From: Paracoccus sediminilitoris
GTDB taxonomy: Bacteria; Pseudomonadota; Alphaproteobacteria; Rhodobacterales; Rhodobacteraceae
NCBI RefSeq assembly: GCF_003259195.1
Contig: NZ_QJPK01000024.1
Location: 1-52,213 of the forward strand
Reading direction: 5' to 3'
DNA length: 52,213 nucleotides
A program made the position numbers and the translations under genes. The notes beneath the pieces were generated by a model. It had not been told where the DNA came from. It saw nothing but the letters and a program-made list of their open reading frames with translations, and made no database searches. Below are positions 16,668-25,368 of this stretch, piece by piece (positions within the stretch are counted from its first letter, which is position 1; every line of letters starts with the position of its first letter).

Positions 16668-19194
16668 TTACAATCCGTCCGGGCACCACGATCAACTTCT
16701 TGGGGGCCGCCCCTTCCAGGAAACGCTGCACGGTCTCATCGGCCAAAACCAGAGTTTCGATCCGGTCCTTGGGCATGTCCTTGGGAACCGTGATCTCGGC
16801 GCGGCGCTTGCCGTTGATCTGGATGGGCAGGGTCACGCTGTCATCCTCCAGCATTGCGGGATCGGCCTTGGGCCAGCCGGCATCGACCACCATGCCCTCT
16901 CCGCCCGATTTCGACCAGACCTCTTCGGCCAGGTGCGGTACCATCGGCGCCATCAGTTGGGCGATGATGCGCAGCGCCGCCCGGCGGGCCTCGCCGCCCG
17001 CGCTGGACTTGCCGACGGCATTGGCCAGTTCGTAAAGCTTCGCGACGGCCTTGTTGAAGGCAAAGCCCTCGATCGCGCGGGTCACGTCGGCGATGGCGCG
17101 ATGGGCGGCGCGGGTCAGTTCCAGATCCTCGCCCCCGTCGGCAGGGGCCTCGTCGGCCAGACGCCAGACGCGGGACAGGAATTTGTAGGCAGCCTCGGCC
17201 CCGGCGGCGGTCCATTCGACATCACGCTCGGGGGGGCTGTCGGACAGCATGAACCAACGCGCGGTATCGGCGCCAAAGCTTTCGACGATGTTCACCGGAT
17301 CGACGACGTTCTTCTTCGATTTCGACATCTTGGCCGAGGGGATCACCGTCACCGCCCGCCCATCGGCCAGCTTGCCGTCCGTCACATCCTCGGGCAGGTG
17401 ATAGACGGGCCGGTCGCGGTCGTCGCGCGTCATGTAGATTTCATGCGTGACCATGCCTTGCGTGAACAGGGCGTCGAAAGGCTCCTTGGCCTTTTCGGGC
17501 AGATGGCCGGTCTTGACCATCGCGCGGGCGAAGAAGCGCGAATAAAGCAGGTGCAGGATCGCGTGCTCGATACCGCCGATATACTGGTCGACATTCATCC
17601 AGTAATCCGCATCGGCACGGTCGGTCGGCGTCGTGGCATGCGGGCTGGTGAAGCGGGCGTAATACCAGCTGCTGTCCACGAAGGTGTCCATCGTGTCGGT
17701 CTCGCGCCGCGCGGTGCCGCCGCATTTGGGGCAGGAGGCCTGACGCCAGGTCGGATGGCGGTCCAGCGGGTTGCCGGGCACGTCGAAGCTGACGTCCTGC
17801 GGCAGCAGAACGGGCAGGTTCGCCTTCGCCTCGGGGACGGTGCCACAGCTGTCGCAATGGACGACCGGGATCGGACAGCCCCAATAGCGCTGGCGCGAGA
17901 TGCCCCAGTCGCGCAGGCGGAACTTGGTGACGCCCTGACCGTAACCCGCGCTTTCCGCATGGGCGATGGCGGCATCGACCGCAGCCTCACCAGTCTGGTC
18001 GGCATCGCCCGCGAAACCGCGGACATAGGTCACGGTTTCCGTCTTGGTCGGCACGAAGGGTGCCTTGGAGACCAGCTCGTCGGCCTGATCCTGCGTCATC
18101 CCTGGCTGGCCGAAGGTCGCACGGATCGGCAGCCCGTATTTCGTGGCAAATTCATGGTCGCGTTCGTCATGCGCCGGGCTGCCAAAGATGGCACCGGTGC
18201 CGTAATCCATCAACACGAAATTCGCGATCCAGATCGGAAGATGCCAATCGGCGTCCAGCGGGTGGGCGACGGTCAAGCCGGTATCGAAGCCCAGCTTGGG
18301 CGCGGTCTCGATCGCCTCCTCGGTGGTGCCGATGCGGCGGCATTCCTCGCGGAAGGCCTCAACCTTGGGGTCGTTTGCGGCCAGCTCCTTGACCAGCGGA
18401 TGATCCGGCGACAGCGCGACGAAGCTGGCCCCCATCAGCGTATCGGGTCGGGTGGTATAGACCTCGATCCGGTCAAAGCCCGCGGGCGCATTGACGGTCG
18501 CGAATTCGAACTGCAACCCGCGCGACTTGCCGATCCAGTTGGCCTGCATCAGGCGCACCTTTTCCGGCCAGCCCGACAGACCGTCCAGCGCGCCCAGCAA
18601 TTCGTCCGAGTAATCGCTGATCTTGAAGAACCACTGCGTCAGCTCGCGCCGCTCCACCGTGGCACCCGACCGCCAGCCCTTGCCGTCGATGACCTGTTCG
18701 TTGGCCAGGACGGTCATGTCCTCGGGGTCCCAGTTCACCTGCGCCGACTTGCGCGTGATCAGGCCCGCCTCCAGCATGTCAAGGAACATCGCCTGCTGCT
18801 GGGCCACATAGGCGTCGTCGCAGGTGGCGAATTCGCGGCTCCAGTCGATGGACAGGCCCAGGGGCTTCAGCTGTTCGCGCATGGTGGCGATGTTGGCATA
18901 GGTCCAGTCGCGGGGATGCCCGCCCTGTTCCATCGCGGCGTTTTCGGCGGGCATGCCGAAGGCGTCCCAGCCCATCGGGTGCAGCACCGAAAACCCCTGC
19001 GCGCGCTTGAACCGCGCCACCACGTCGCCCATCGTATAATTGCGCACATGGCCCATGTGGATGCGCCCCGAGGGATAGGGGAACATCTCCAGCACGTAAT
19101 ATTTGGGGCGTTCGTCGCGGATGGCGGTAAAGGTGCCGGCCTCGGCCCAGGCCTTCTGCCAGTTGGCTTCGCTTTCGGACGGGGTATAGGGCAT
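16654..19194 (-). CDS. leuS: Leucyl-tRNA synthetase
   Basis: An 846-residue class I aminoacyl-tRNA synthetase charging tRNA-Leu. The HIGH-type motif is [15 protein letters not shown] (HMGH at 46-49). The CP1 editing domain, about residues 225-415, contains the threonine-rich [15 protein letters not shown] and [20 protein letters not shown] is intact at about residue 622 ([11 protein letters not shown]). The anticodon-binding helices and the C-terminal extension follow. The end of the gene overlaps lptE by 14 bases. A 114-base gap with a hairpin separates it from DUF3576 upstream. Confidence 0.98.
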   Translation of the reverse strand: MPYTPSESEANWQKAWAEAGTFTAIRDERPKYYVLEMFPYPSGRIHMGHVRNYTMGDVVARFKRAQGFSVLHPMGWDAFGMPAENAAMEQGGHPRDWTYANIATMREQLKPLGLSIDWSREFATCDDAYVAQQQAMFLDMLEAGLITRKSAQVNWDPEDMTVLANEQVIDGKGWRSGATVERRELTQWFFKISDYSDELLGALDGLSGWPEKVRLMQANWIGKSRGLQFEFATVNAPAGFDRIEVYTTRPDTLMGASFVALSPDHPLVKELAANDPKVEAFREECRRIGTTEEAIETAPKLGFDTGLTVAHPLDADWHLPIWIANFVLMDYGTGAIFGSPAHDERDHEFATKYGLPIRATFGQPGMTQDQADELVSKAPFVPTKTETVTYVRGFAGDADQTGEAAVDAAIAHAESAGYGQGVTKFRLRDWGISRQRYWGCPIPVVHCDSCGTVPEAKANLPVLLPQDVSFDVPGNPLDRHPTWRQASCPKCGGTARRETDTMDTFVDSSWYYARFTSPHATTPTDRADADYWMNVDQYIGGIEHAILHLLYSRFFARAMVKTGHLPEKAKEPFDALFTQGMVTHEIYMTRDDRDRPVYHLPEDVTDGKLADGRAVTVIPSAKMSKSKKNVVDPVNIVESFGADTARWFMLSDSPPERDVEWTAAGAEAAYKFLSRVWRLADEAPADGGEDLELTRAAHRAIADVTRAIEGFAFNKAVAKLYELANAVGKSSAGGEARRAALRIIAQLMAPMVPHLAEEVWSKSGGEGMVVDAGWPKADPAMLEDDSVTLPIQINGKRRAEITVPKDMPKDRIETLVLADETVQRFLEGAAPKKLIVVPGRIVNVVA

Positions 19195-19245
19195 GGGTCA
19201 ACCTTCGGGCATTTGCGTTGCCACGCGGTTTATACCCCAGACATG

Positions 19246-19274
19246 GGCGGGTCCAGTGTCCAGACCGACCCGCC
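19246..19274 (-). promoter_or_regulatory. Hairpin in the leuS leader
   Basis: GGCGGGTC (19246-19253) pairs perfectly with GACCCGCC (19267-19274) across a 13-base loop, in the 114 bases between DUF3576 and leuS. On the minus strand no T-run follows, so it is more likely a leader structure or processing site than an intrinsic terminator. Confidence 0.35.
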
Positions 19275-19308
19275 GATCCAAAGGCGGGCGACCGAAAGGC
19301 GCCTGCCC

Positions 19309-19764
19309 TTACAGACGGCCGTCCTGGATGCGCAGCTGGCGGGCGCGGGTCAGGATCGCGTCCTCGACCGCGCGCACGGTGCCGGGTTCGACCGCCGCCC
19401 CGCCCGGCCCCTGCAGCGACAGGCGCAGGCTGCGCGCGTCCAGCGCCGGGTCGCTGACCTGGATCGTCGCGCGATAGGACCGGCCACCGCCGGGGGGCGT
19501 GCCGTAACCCGTCTGAATCACGCCGGTAAAGGGATCGACCGTCTGCACCGGCAGAAAGTTCAGCACCTGAAGGCTGGCGTTCCACAGATATTTGTTCACG
19601 CCGACCGTCGCACTGGGGTTTTCCGACCGCAGAAGCACGTCCTGAATGCGGGTCACGCGCTCGGGCTCGCGCGGCGAGGCGCGTTCGGCCGTCCCGCCAC
19701 AGGCGGCCAGTCCGGCGCAAAGCGTCGTGACGATCATCAGGCGTGCGGCGCGTGCGGTCTTCAT
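19309..19764 (-). CDS. DUF3576 lipoprotein
   Basis: A 151-residue predicted lipoprotein of the DUF3576 family, found in alphaproteobacteria, usually directly upstream of leuS as here. The signal MKTARAARLMIVTTLCAGLAACGG ends in a LAAC lipobox with Cys22. The conserved core is VGVNKYLWNASLQVLNFLPVQTVDPFTGVIQTGY (about residues 54-87) followed by YRATIQVSDPALDARSLRLSLQ. Function is unknown; location and lipidation point to an outer-membrane role. The start at 19764 gives the signal peptide; a longer frame is alanine/arginine-rich and looks non-coding. Confidence 0.87.
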   Translation of the reverse strand: MKTARAARLMIVTTLCAGLAACGGTAERASPREPERVTRIQDVLLRSENPSATVGVNKYLWNASLQVLNFLPVQTVDPFTGVIQTGYGTPPGGGRSYRATIQVSDPALDARSLRLSLQGPGGAAVEPGTVRAVEDAILTRARQLRIQDGRL

Positions 19765-20052
19765 GCTGTCCCCCGGGCGTATTTCGCGTGGGCCAGCTTT
19801 AACGCGGAACGACCGCCCGCGACAAGCACCTTGGCCACGGGCCGCCGCCGCCACCCCCGGCCACGCCTAAGCCCTGCAAAACGCGGGGTTCCGCGATCAC
19901 GGAAAGGTGTGGCGGTTGTGCATCACAGGGTCGGGGAAACCCCCGGGGGGCCGGTGATTCCGTTGCATCACGATTTCGAAAGATGGAAACACAACACATA
20001 CCCAAGGCGGGAGGCCGGTTTGGGCAACAGAGAGACAAGAGGGAACACGACC
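19765..20052. promoter_or_regulatory. Divergent intergenic region before the porin
   Basis: 288 bases between DUF3576 (minus) and the porin (plus). I see a short palindrome CGCGG-GGTT-CCGCG (19882-19895), a GGGG-AAA-CCCC mini-hairpin (about 19933-19943) and two direct copies of TGCATCAC (19919-19926 and 19964-19971). The last 60 bases are A- and purine-rich and end with AGAGGGAACACGACC before the ATG. I cannot place a confident -35/-10 pair. A long leader would suit post-transcriptional control of a porin. Confidence 0.4.
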
Positions 20053-21066
20053 ATGAAAAAGGTTCTTTTCGCGACGACCGCGTTGGTCCTGACGGCCGGC
20101 ATCGCTGCGGCAGACGTCACCATCTCGGGCTACGGCCGCACCGGCGTGCTGTATCAAGAAGACGGCGTTCGCGGCGACCGCGTTGACGCTGCTGGCAACG
20201 TCTACTCCGCCAGCGACGCAATCGTTCAGTCGCGTCTGCGCATGAACATCGACGCGACGACCTCGACCGACCAGGACGTCGAATTCGGTGGCCGCATCCG
20301 CATCCAGTGGGATCAGGGCGACCAGGAAACCACCGTTGCACCCGGCTACGTCTACGTGACCTCGAACGGTCTGACCGTCGAAATCGGTAACTCGAACACC
20401 GCCTACGACTCGGCCGCTCTGATGTACAACTCGGAAATCGGCATCTACTCGCGTTCGTTCGGCAACTCGCGCGGCGATTTCTTCGCCTACAACACCGACG
20501 GCTACCCCAGCTACCAAAACGTCATCGACGCCACCAACCAGCGTCGCGCCGACTACATGGGCGTCCTGGTCAAGTATGCCATCGCCGGTGTGAACCTGCG
20601 CTTCTCGCAAGTTGATCCCGACCAAGTCTATGACAACCTGGGTGGCGACGACGAGAAGGAATACAGCGTCTCGGCCGACTACGTCTGGAACGACATGCTG
20701 ACCCTGTCGGCTGCCTATGTGAAGAACGGTGCTGGCATCGACGACAACGACCAGTTCTTCGTCGGTGGTGAATACGCCTTCAACGACAAGACCGACATCG
20801 GCATGCTGTACTTCGACAACGGCGAAGTCGAAAACGACGATTCGGAACTGGGCAAGACCGTCACCCTGTACGGCAGCTACGAAGTTGCACCGCTGACCAC
20901 CGTCAGCGCCTACGTCACCAACAATGACGCAGAAGACAACGACACCGACAATGCCTACGGTCTGGGTGCTTCCTACGACCTGGGCGGCGCAAAGCTGGCC
21001 GGTTCGGTTCAGCGTGGCTACAACGAAAAAGTCACCGCCGACATGGGCGTCCAGTTCAACTTCTGA
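20053..21066 (+). CDS. Outer-membrane porin
   Basis: A 337-residue general porin of the Rhodobacter-type trimeric 16-stranded family. Signal peptide MKKVLFATTALVLTAGIAAA is cleaved before DVTISGYGRTGVLYQED. Strand-like alternation with Asp/Asn-rich turns runs throughout (AYVTNNDAEDNDTDNAYGLGASYDLG) and the protein ends in a terminal Phe (MGVQFNF), the barrel-assembly signal. Codons such as CGT, GGT and AAC are used more than in neighbours, typical of a highly expressed gene. A strong terminator follows, so it is probably transcribed alone. Confidence 0.93.
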   Translation: MKKVLFATTALVLTAGIAAADVTISGYGRTGVLYQEDGVRGDRVDAAGNVYSASDAIVQSRLRMNIDATTSTDQDVEFGGRIRIQWDQGDQETTVAPGYVYVTSNGLTVEIGNSNTAYDSAALMYNSEIGIYSRSFGNSRGDFFAYNTDGYPSYQNVIDATNQRRADYMGVLVKYAIAGVNLRFSQVDPDQVYDNLGGDDEKEYSVSADYVWNDMLTLSAAYVKNGAGIDDNDQFFVGGEYAFNDKTDIGMLYFDNGEVENDDSELGKTVTLYGSYEVAPLTTVSAYVTNNDAEDNDTDNAYGLGASYDLGGAKLAGSVQRGYNEKVTADMGVQFNF

Positions 21067-21091
21067 TCTGATCCAGATCACGCAGTTGCGG

Positions 21092-21123
21092 AAAGAGCGG
21101 GCCTTGCGCCCGCTCTTTTCTTT
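21092..21123 (+). terminator. Intrinsic terminator of the porin gene
   Basis: AAAGAGCGGGC (21092-21102) pairs perfectly with GCCCGCTCTTT (21108-21118) around CTTGC, then TCTTT. It ends 15 bases before the yggS start, so yggS must be transcribed by read-through or from a promoter within or after this hairpin. Confidence 0.9.
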
Positions 21124-21138
21124 ATGTTCAGTGGCTTC

Positions 21139-21792
21139 ATGGGTTTGACAGATATCACCAGCCGCCTTGCCGCGGCCGAAGCCGCCACAGGACGCGCCCC
21201 AGGCAGCGTCACGCTGATCGCCGTCAGCAAGGTCCAGCCGAACGAACGCGTCCGGGCCGTGCTGGATGCGGGCCACCGCGTGTTCGGTGAAAACTATGTC
21301 CAGGAGGCGCAGGGCAAATGGCCCGACTGGCGCCGGGATTTCGACGGCATCGACCTGCATATGATCGGGCCGTTGCAGTCCAACAAGGCCAAGCAGGCCG
21401 TCCAGCTGTTCGACGCGATCCACACGCTGGACCGCATGACGCTGGCCCGCAAGCTGGCCGCGCAGATTGAGGAACAGGGCCGCCATCCGCAACTGTTCGT
21501 GCAGGTCAATACCGGGGACGAACCGCAAAAGGCGGGCATCCTGGTGGATGAGCTGCCGGGCTTTCTGTCATCCTGCGCACAGCTGGAGCTGACCCCCACC
21601 GGCCTGATGTGCATCCCCCCCGAAGGGCTGGACCCGCAGCCGCATTTCGCCTTGCTGCGCAAGCTGGCCGCCGATCACGGCCTGCCCCATTTGTCGATGG
21701 GCATGAGCGCCGATTTCGAAACCGCCGTGGCCGAGGGCGCGACCCATATCCGCGTGGGATCGGCCATCTTCGGCGCGCGTGACTACGGCTGA
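21139..21792 (+). CDS. YggS/PLPBP pyridoxal phosphate homeostasis protein
   Basis: A 217-residue PLP-binding protein of the YggS family that buffers free pyridoxal phosphate and affects amino-acid metabolism. Fold type III signature: LIAVSKVQPNERVRAVLDAGHRVFGENYVQEAQGK (about residues 27-61), with Lys near residue 33 as the PLP Schiff-base ligand; DLHMIGPLQSNKAKQAVQLFDAIHTLDR and LSMGMSADFETAVAEGATHIRVGSAIFG complete the phosphate site. ATG 21139 is chosen over 21124, which lies in the porin terminator tail. The ribosome site is weak. The repeat copy C starts eight bases after its stop. Confidence 0.93.
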   Translation: MGLTDITSRLAAAEAATGRAPGSVTLIAVSKVQPNERVRAVLDAGHRVFGENYVQEAQGKWPDWRRDFDGIDLHMIGPLQSNKAKQAVQLFDAIHTLDRMTLARKLAAQIEEQGRHPQLFVQVNTGDEPQKAGILVDELPGFLSSCAQLELTPTGLMCIPPEGLDPQPHFALLRKLAADHGLPHLSMGMSADFETAVAEGATHIRVGSAIFGARDYG

Positions 21793-21796
21793 CCCG

Positions 21797-22318
21797 TCAG
21801 GGGTATTTGAACAAAGAAGAAACCGGCGGGACGATCAGCGTGGTGTCGGGGACCGCACGTTCCGCGATCCAGCACAGGTCGCGGCGCGCGAAGGCGATGC
21901 AGCCCTCGGTTCCGAAATGCGGGCGGCGCCATTGGTGCAGGAAAATGGCCGATCCGCGCCCCGCTCTGGCCTCCGGCCAGTTCCAGTCGGTGGTCAACAC
22001 CAGATCGTAAAGCGGATCGGCGCGGCGCATCCGTTCATGGCTGTGGGCAAAGGGCGCGCGGACATGGTGGTTGTAATCCGCGTGCCCGCTGGCGTCGCAC
22101 CACAGGTCGGCAGGCCCTATGGGGCGCGCCCATGCAGTGGGGCGTTGCAGGCGGTCGGGGCGGTACCACAGGCCGGTGATGCGGTGAACGCCGATGGGGG
22201 TGGCACCGTCGCCTTCGCGCTTGGCGGCGGTCAAGCCCGCCTTGCCGATGGCGCAGGGGATGGTGCGCCCGTGAAAGCGCAGGCCTGCGGGCGTCAGGAC
22301 CATATCGACGGGGGTCAC
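21797..22318 (-). CDS. L,D-transpeptidase (YkuD) family protein
   Basis: A 173-residue YkuD-fold protein. The active-site motif is present as HQWRRPHFGTEGCIAFARRDL (about residues 128-148), equal to the HX(n)GTxGCI(A/R) signature with the nucleophilic Cys. KREGDGATPIGVHRITGLWYRPDR is the usual entry strand. Family members cross-link peptidoglycan or attach lipoproteins; with no signal peptide it may instead act in the cytoplasm or use another export route. GTG 22318 overlaps the ribA stop (GTGA). The C-terminal VSSLFKYP is encoded by repeat copy C. Confidence 0.87.
   Translation of the reverse strand: MTPVDMVLTPAGLRFHGRTIPCAIGKAGLTAAKREGDGATPIGVHRITGLWYRPDRLQRPTAWARPIGPADLWCDASGHADYNHHVRAPFAHSHERMRRADPLYDLVLTTDWNWPEARAGRGSAIFLHQWRRPHFGTEGCIAFARRDLCWIAERAVPDTTLIVPPVSSLFKYP
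21800..21823. repeat. Repeat, copy C, at the L,D-transpeptidase 3' end
   Basis: GGGGTATTTGAACAAAGAAG followed by AAA matches the minus-strand form of copy A (GGGGTATTTGGACAAAGGAG). It lacks the GC-rich palindrome. It supplies the last eight codons and near-stop sequence of the transpeptidase gene (residues VSSLFKYP). Confidence 0.6.
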
Positions 22319-23373
22319 AGCAGATGTCCCGATTTTTCGGCCTTGGTGTCCAGGTAGTCGGTGTTGTGGCGGTTGCGCGGCGTGATCAGCGCCACGCGTT
22401 CCGGCACCGCGATGCCGTGGCTTTCCATCATCGCGACCTTGCGCGGGTTGTTGGTCATCAGTCGTGTCGCGCTGAATCCAAGGCCCCGCAGCAGCGCGGC
22501 GCCGATGCGAAAGTCGCGCTCGTCATCCTCGAAGCCAAGGCGGTGGTTCGCCTCGACCGTGTCGAAGCCCTGGTTCTGCAGGTCATAGGCGCGCATCTTG
22601 TTGGCCAGCCCGATGCCCCGCCCTTCCTGGTTCAAATAGAGCAGCACCCCCGCCCCCGCCTGCCCCATGGCATCCAGCGCGGCGCGCAGCTGCGGGCCGC
22701 AATCGCATTTCAGGCTGCCCAACACGTCGCCGGTGAAGCAGGCCGAATGCAGGCGCGCCAGCACGGGGGCATCACGCGGCGGATCGCCGATCTCGACCGC
22801 GTAATGTTCGGCACCGCCATCGTCGGGGCGGAAGATATGCAGGCGCGACCGCTCGGCCCATTGCAGCGGCAGGCGGGCGGCGGCAACGGGTGCCATCGCG
22901 GATTCGGTCGCAAGCTGCGCGATCACCGGGCCGGGCTGCAATCGGGTCAGTCCGGCGGGCGCGGGGGCGGGCACCAGCAGCATCGCGGGAAGCAGCTGCG
23001 CCGATTTCGCCAGCGCCAGCGCCGCCCGATGCGCAGTCACGTCGCCCCCCCGTTCGGATGTCAGCGGACCCTTCATCGGCGTCATCAGATCGCCCGACGG
23101 GTCCGCCAGCGCCTGCAGCCATGCCAGATCCGCGCCTTGCGGTACGATCACCCGCGCGACGCCCGGATCATAGGCCCGCGCCTTCAGCGTCAGCGCGCGG
23201 CGGTCGGTCAGCGCCAGAACCGGCTGCGCCAGCGCCCGCAGATCGGCCAGCCGAGCGGGTGACAAGGTCTCGACCGCTGCCGCGATATGGTCGCCCAAGA
23301 CGACGGGCAGGCCCATCCGCAGGTCGGCACGGGCGCGGGCGATGGTTTCGGCAAGGGTCGGGATCAGGCTCAT
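22315..23373 (-). CDS. ribA: GTP cyclohydrolase II
   Basis: A 352-residue enzyme for the first step of riboflavin synthesis, opening GTP to the diaminopyrimidine. The catalytic part occupies the C-terminal 200 residues: RLHSACFTGDVLGSLKCDCGPQLRAAL holds the three zinc cysteines, YLNQEGRGIGLANKMRAYDLQ the catalytic Glu/Arg loop, and LMTNNPRKVAMMESHGI the GTP site. The first 150 residues are an extra domain seen in some alphaproteobacterial versions, not the DHBP synthase. Start choice is uncertain (23373 or 23385). It is divergent from the response regulator gene. Confidence 0.92.
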   Translation of the reverse strand: MSLIPTLAETIARARADLRMGLPVVLGDHIAAAVETLSPARLADLRALAQPVLALTDRRALTLKARAYDPGVARVIVPQGADLAWLQALADPSGDLMTPMKGPLTSERGGDVTAHRAALALAKSAQLLPAMLLVPAPAPAGLTRLQPGPVIAQLATESAMAPVAAARLPLQWAERSRLHIFRPDDGGAEHYAVEIGDPPRDAPVLARLHSACFTGDVLGSLKCDCGPQLRAALDAMGQAGAGVLLYLNQEGRGIGLANKMRAYDLQNQGFDTVEANHRLGFEDDERDFRIGAALLRGLGFSATRLMTNNPRKVAMMESHGIAVPERVALITPRNRHNTDYLDTKAEKSGHLL

Positions 23374-23389
23374 CGGGCCACGCATTCTT

Positions 23390-23447
23390 GAAACATAGTG
23401 AAACATAACGCGCGTTTCCGACAACTCCATGTGAGAATTCCGACATG
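23390..23447. promoter_or_regulatory. Operator-like repeats between ribA and the response regulator
   Basis: GAAACATA occurs twice exactly one helical turn apart (23390-23397 and 23400-23407), close to the ribA start. Further on, CATGT (23428-23432) and ACATG (23443-23447) flank a central GAATTC, forming a 20-base imperfect palindrome with 16 symmetric positions, about 55 bases before the regulator start. Response regulators of the OmpR class often bind tandem repeats with ten-base spacing. Binding by the adjacent gene product is an inference. Confidence 0.45.
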
Positions 23448-23506
23448 TTGCTGGACGGAGCGGGTCGCGCACCCCACTCAAGTATCAACAAGCCATAGGA
23501 GGCAAC

Positions 23507-24193
23507 ATGCCCGGACTTAAAAAAATCCTGCTGGTCGATGACGAGGAAGACCTGCGCGAAGCCCTGGCCGAACAGCTGGTGGCCACCGACGATTTCGACG
23601 TGACCGAAGCCGGAACCGGCGCCGAAGCCGTCGAGGCCACCAAGAATGCCATTTTCGATCTGGTCGTTCTGGATGTCGGCCTGCCCGACACGGACGGGCG
23701 CGAATTGTGCAAGAAGCTGCGCAAGTTGAACGTGAAATGCCCCATCGTGATGCTGACCGGCCATGACACCGATGCCGACACGATTCTGGGTCTGGACGCG
23801 GGCGCCAACGACTATGTCACCAAGCCGTTCAAATTCCCCGTCCTGCTGGCCCGCCTGCGCGCCCAGCTGCGCACGCATGAACAGTCCGAGGACGCGATCT
23901 TCCAGTTGGGGCCGTACACGTTCAAACCGGCGATGAAGATGCTGATTGATCAGAAGGACCGCAAGATCCGTCTGACCGAAAAGGAAACCAACATCCTCAA
24001 GTTCCTGTATCGCGCCCAGGACGGCGTCGTGCCGCGCGACGTGCTGCTGCACGAGGTCTGGGGATATAATGCCGGCGTCACCACGCACACGCTGGAAACC
24101 CACATCTATCGCCTGCGCCAGAAGATCGAGCCGGACCCCTCGGCGGCGCGTCTGCTGGTGACGGAATCGGGCGGCTATCGTCTGGTCGCCTGA
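23507..24193 (+). CDS. OmpR-family response regulator, CenR-like
   Basis: A 228-residue two-component regulator. The receiver domain (about 1-120) has acidic residues DDEED at 11-15, phosphoacceptor Asp56 in VVLDVGLPD, Thr in MLTGHD and Lys in YVTKPFKFP. The winged-helix output domain (about 135-228) has LTEKETNILKFLYRAQDGVVPRDVLLHEVWGYNAGVTTHTLETHIYRLRQKIE. The N-terminus resembles the essential envelope regulator CenR of Rhodobacter, which I recall rather than can verify. No histidine kinase is adjacent. AGGAGG lies six bases before the ATG. Confidence 0.9.
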   Translation: MPGLKKILLVDDEEDLREALAEQLVATDDFDVTEAGTGAEAVEATKNAIFDLVVLDVGLPDTDGRELCKKLRKLNVKCPIVMLTGHDTDADTILGLDAGANDYVTKPFKFPVLLARLRAQLRTHEQSEDAIFQLGPYTFKPAMKMLIDQKDRKIRLTEKETNILKFLYRAQDGVVPRDVLLHEVWGYNAGVTTHTLETHIYRLRQKIEPDPSAARLLVTESGGYRLVA

Positions 24194-24210
24194 CGCGCGG
24201 GACGGTCGTT

Positions 24211-24377
24211 CCCGAAGCGGTTCCAGCCCCGGATCGGCAGGCTTTCGCCGGTGCAATCAGGGCGGGAACCGGGACGGGATTTCGACGTTGGAACCATGAA
24301 GCCCAGTGGCCGGTGGATGCGGCCACACCCTCCCTCCCTGTTGGACTGCCCGGTGTTTTCGCACCGGGCATTTTTTT
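24211..24377 (+). ncRNA. Candidate sRNA or structured 3' UTR with C-rich loop
   Basis: After the regulator stop there is a long hairpin (CGGTTCC, GCCC at 24218-24229 with GGGC, GGAACCG at 24260-24271), then GTGGCC (24306-24311) pairing with GGCCAC (24321-24326), then a single-stranded ACCCTCCCTCCCTG (24327-24340), then a strong terminator with T7. Hairpin, C-rich single strand and terminator is the layout of trans-acting sRNAs that target ribosome sites, such as the CcsR type of Rhodobacter. GGAACC recurs at 24290-24295, so an alternative pairing exists. Confidence 0.38.
24347..24377 (+). terminator. Intrinsic terminator after the response regulator
   Basis: TGCCCGGTG (24347-24355) pairs perfectly with CACCGGGCA (24362-24370) around TTTTCG, followed by T7 (24371-24377). 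The T-run touches the stop codon of the convergent hydroquinone reductase gene. Confidence 0.92.
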
Positions 24378-25351
24378 CAGCCCCGCCCGTGGGGTTCGTT
24401 CCAATCGGCATCGGGTCCGACGGGGATAATACGATGCGGATTGATCATGTCGTGGCTGTAGTAATAGTGCCGCATGAAATGCTCGGGATGGACGGTTCCG
24501 GCCACGCCGGGCCGTTGATACAGCTCGCGCGCCCAGGCCCAGATGTTGGGATAGTCGACGATGCGGCGGCGGTTGCATTTGAAATGGGTGTGATAGACCC
24601 CGTCAAAGCGGAAGACCGTTGTCAGCAGCCGCCAATCGGCCTCGGTCAGGTGGTCGCCGGCCAGATAGCGGTTTTCCGAAAGCAGCCCCTCGATCCAGTC
24701 GAGGCTGGCGAAAAGCGGCCCTACCGCCTTGTCATAGGCCTGCTGGGATGTCGCGAAGCCCGCCTTGTAGACGCCGTTGTTGACCGTGTCATAGACCCGG
24801 TCGTTCACCTGGTCGATCCGGTCGCGCAGATCGACCGGATAGTAATCGTCGTGGTTGCCGGTGATGTCGTCAAAGGCGGAATTGAACATGCGGATGATGT
24901 CGGCGCTTTCGTTCGACACGATGCTGCCGGTCTGCTTGTCCCACAGCACGGGAACCGTGACGCGTCCGGTCATGTCGGGCTGCACCTTCAGATAGACCTG
25001 GCGCAGGTAATCCAGCCCGAACTGGCGGTCGCCCGTTGCGCCTTCGAAATCGGTGCGGAACTCCCACCCCTCGGACAGCATCTCGGGGTGGACGACCGAG
25101 ATGTCGATGTGATCCTCCAGCCCCTTGACGGCGCGGAAGATCATCGTGCGATGCGCCCAAGGGCAGGCATGGCTGACATAAAGATGATAGCGCCCGCTTT
25201 CGGCCTTATGGCCATCCTCGCCCGACGGGCCAGCACTGCCATCCGCGGTCACCCAATCGCGGAATTTGGCCGCGTCGCGCTTGAATTCACCGCCATTGCT
25301 GTCGGTATCGTACCATTGGTCCTTCCAGACCCCGTTCACCAGTTGGCCCAT
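24377..25351 (-). CDS. Glutathionyl-hydroquinone reductase (YqjG/ECM4 family)
   Basis: A 324-residue xi-class GST that reduces glutathionyl-hydroquinones using glutathione. The catalytic motif is HACPWAHRTMIFR with Cys63. RVTVPVLWDKQTGSIVSNESADIIRMFN is the glutathione site, and the helical domain carries LAGDHLTEADWRLLTTVFRFDGVYHTHFKCN, with the conserved tyrosine and the YPNIWAWARELYQRPGV stretch. The length and N-terminal MGQLVNGVW are typical. GAAAGGAATGAAAG precedes the ATG, and a perfect hairpin lies in the 5' leader. Confidence 0.94.
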   Translation of the reverse strand: MGQLVNGVWKDQWYDTDSNGGEFKRDAAKFRDWVTADGSAGPSGEDGHKAESGRYHLYVSHACPWAHRTMIFRAVKGLEDHIDISVVHPEMLSEGWEFRTDFEGATGDRQFGLDYLRQVYLKVQPDMTGRVTVPVLWDKQTGSIVSNESADIIRMFNSAFDDITGNHDDYYPVDLRDRIDQVNDRVYDTVNNGVYKAGFATSQQAYDKAVGPLFASLDWIEGLLSENRYLAGDHLTEADWRLLTTVFRFDGVYHTHFKCNRRRIVDYPNIWAWARELYQRPGVAGTVHPEHFMRHYYYSHDMINPHRIIPVGPDADWNEPHGRG

Positions 25352-25368
25352 CTTTCATTCCTTTCGTG

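Noticed and set aside
16933..21066. A 1377-codon plus-strand open frame across leuS and the porin
   Set aside because: Its first 1040 codons are antisense to leuS and intergenic DNA; only the part from 20053 is the porin with a proper signal peptide.
23374..23506. FMN riboswitch upstream of ribA
   Set aside because: None of the conserved RFN core segments are seen and the region is too short; the repeats look like protein-binding sites.
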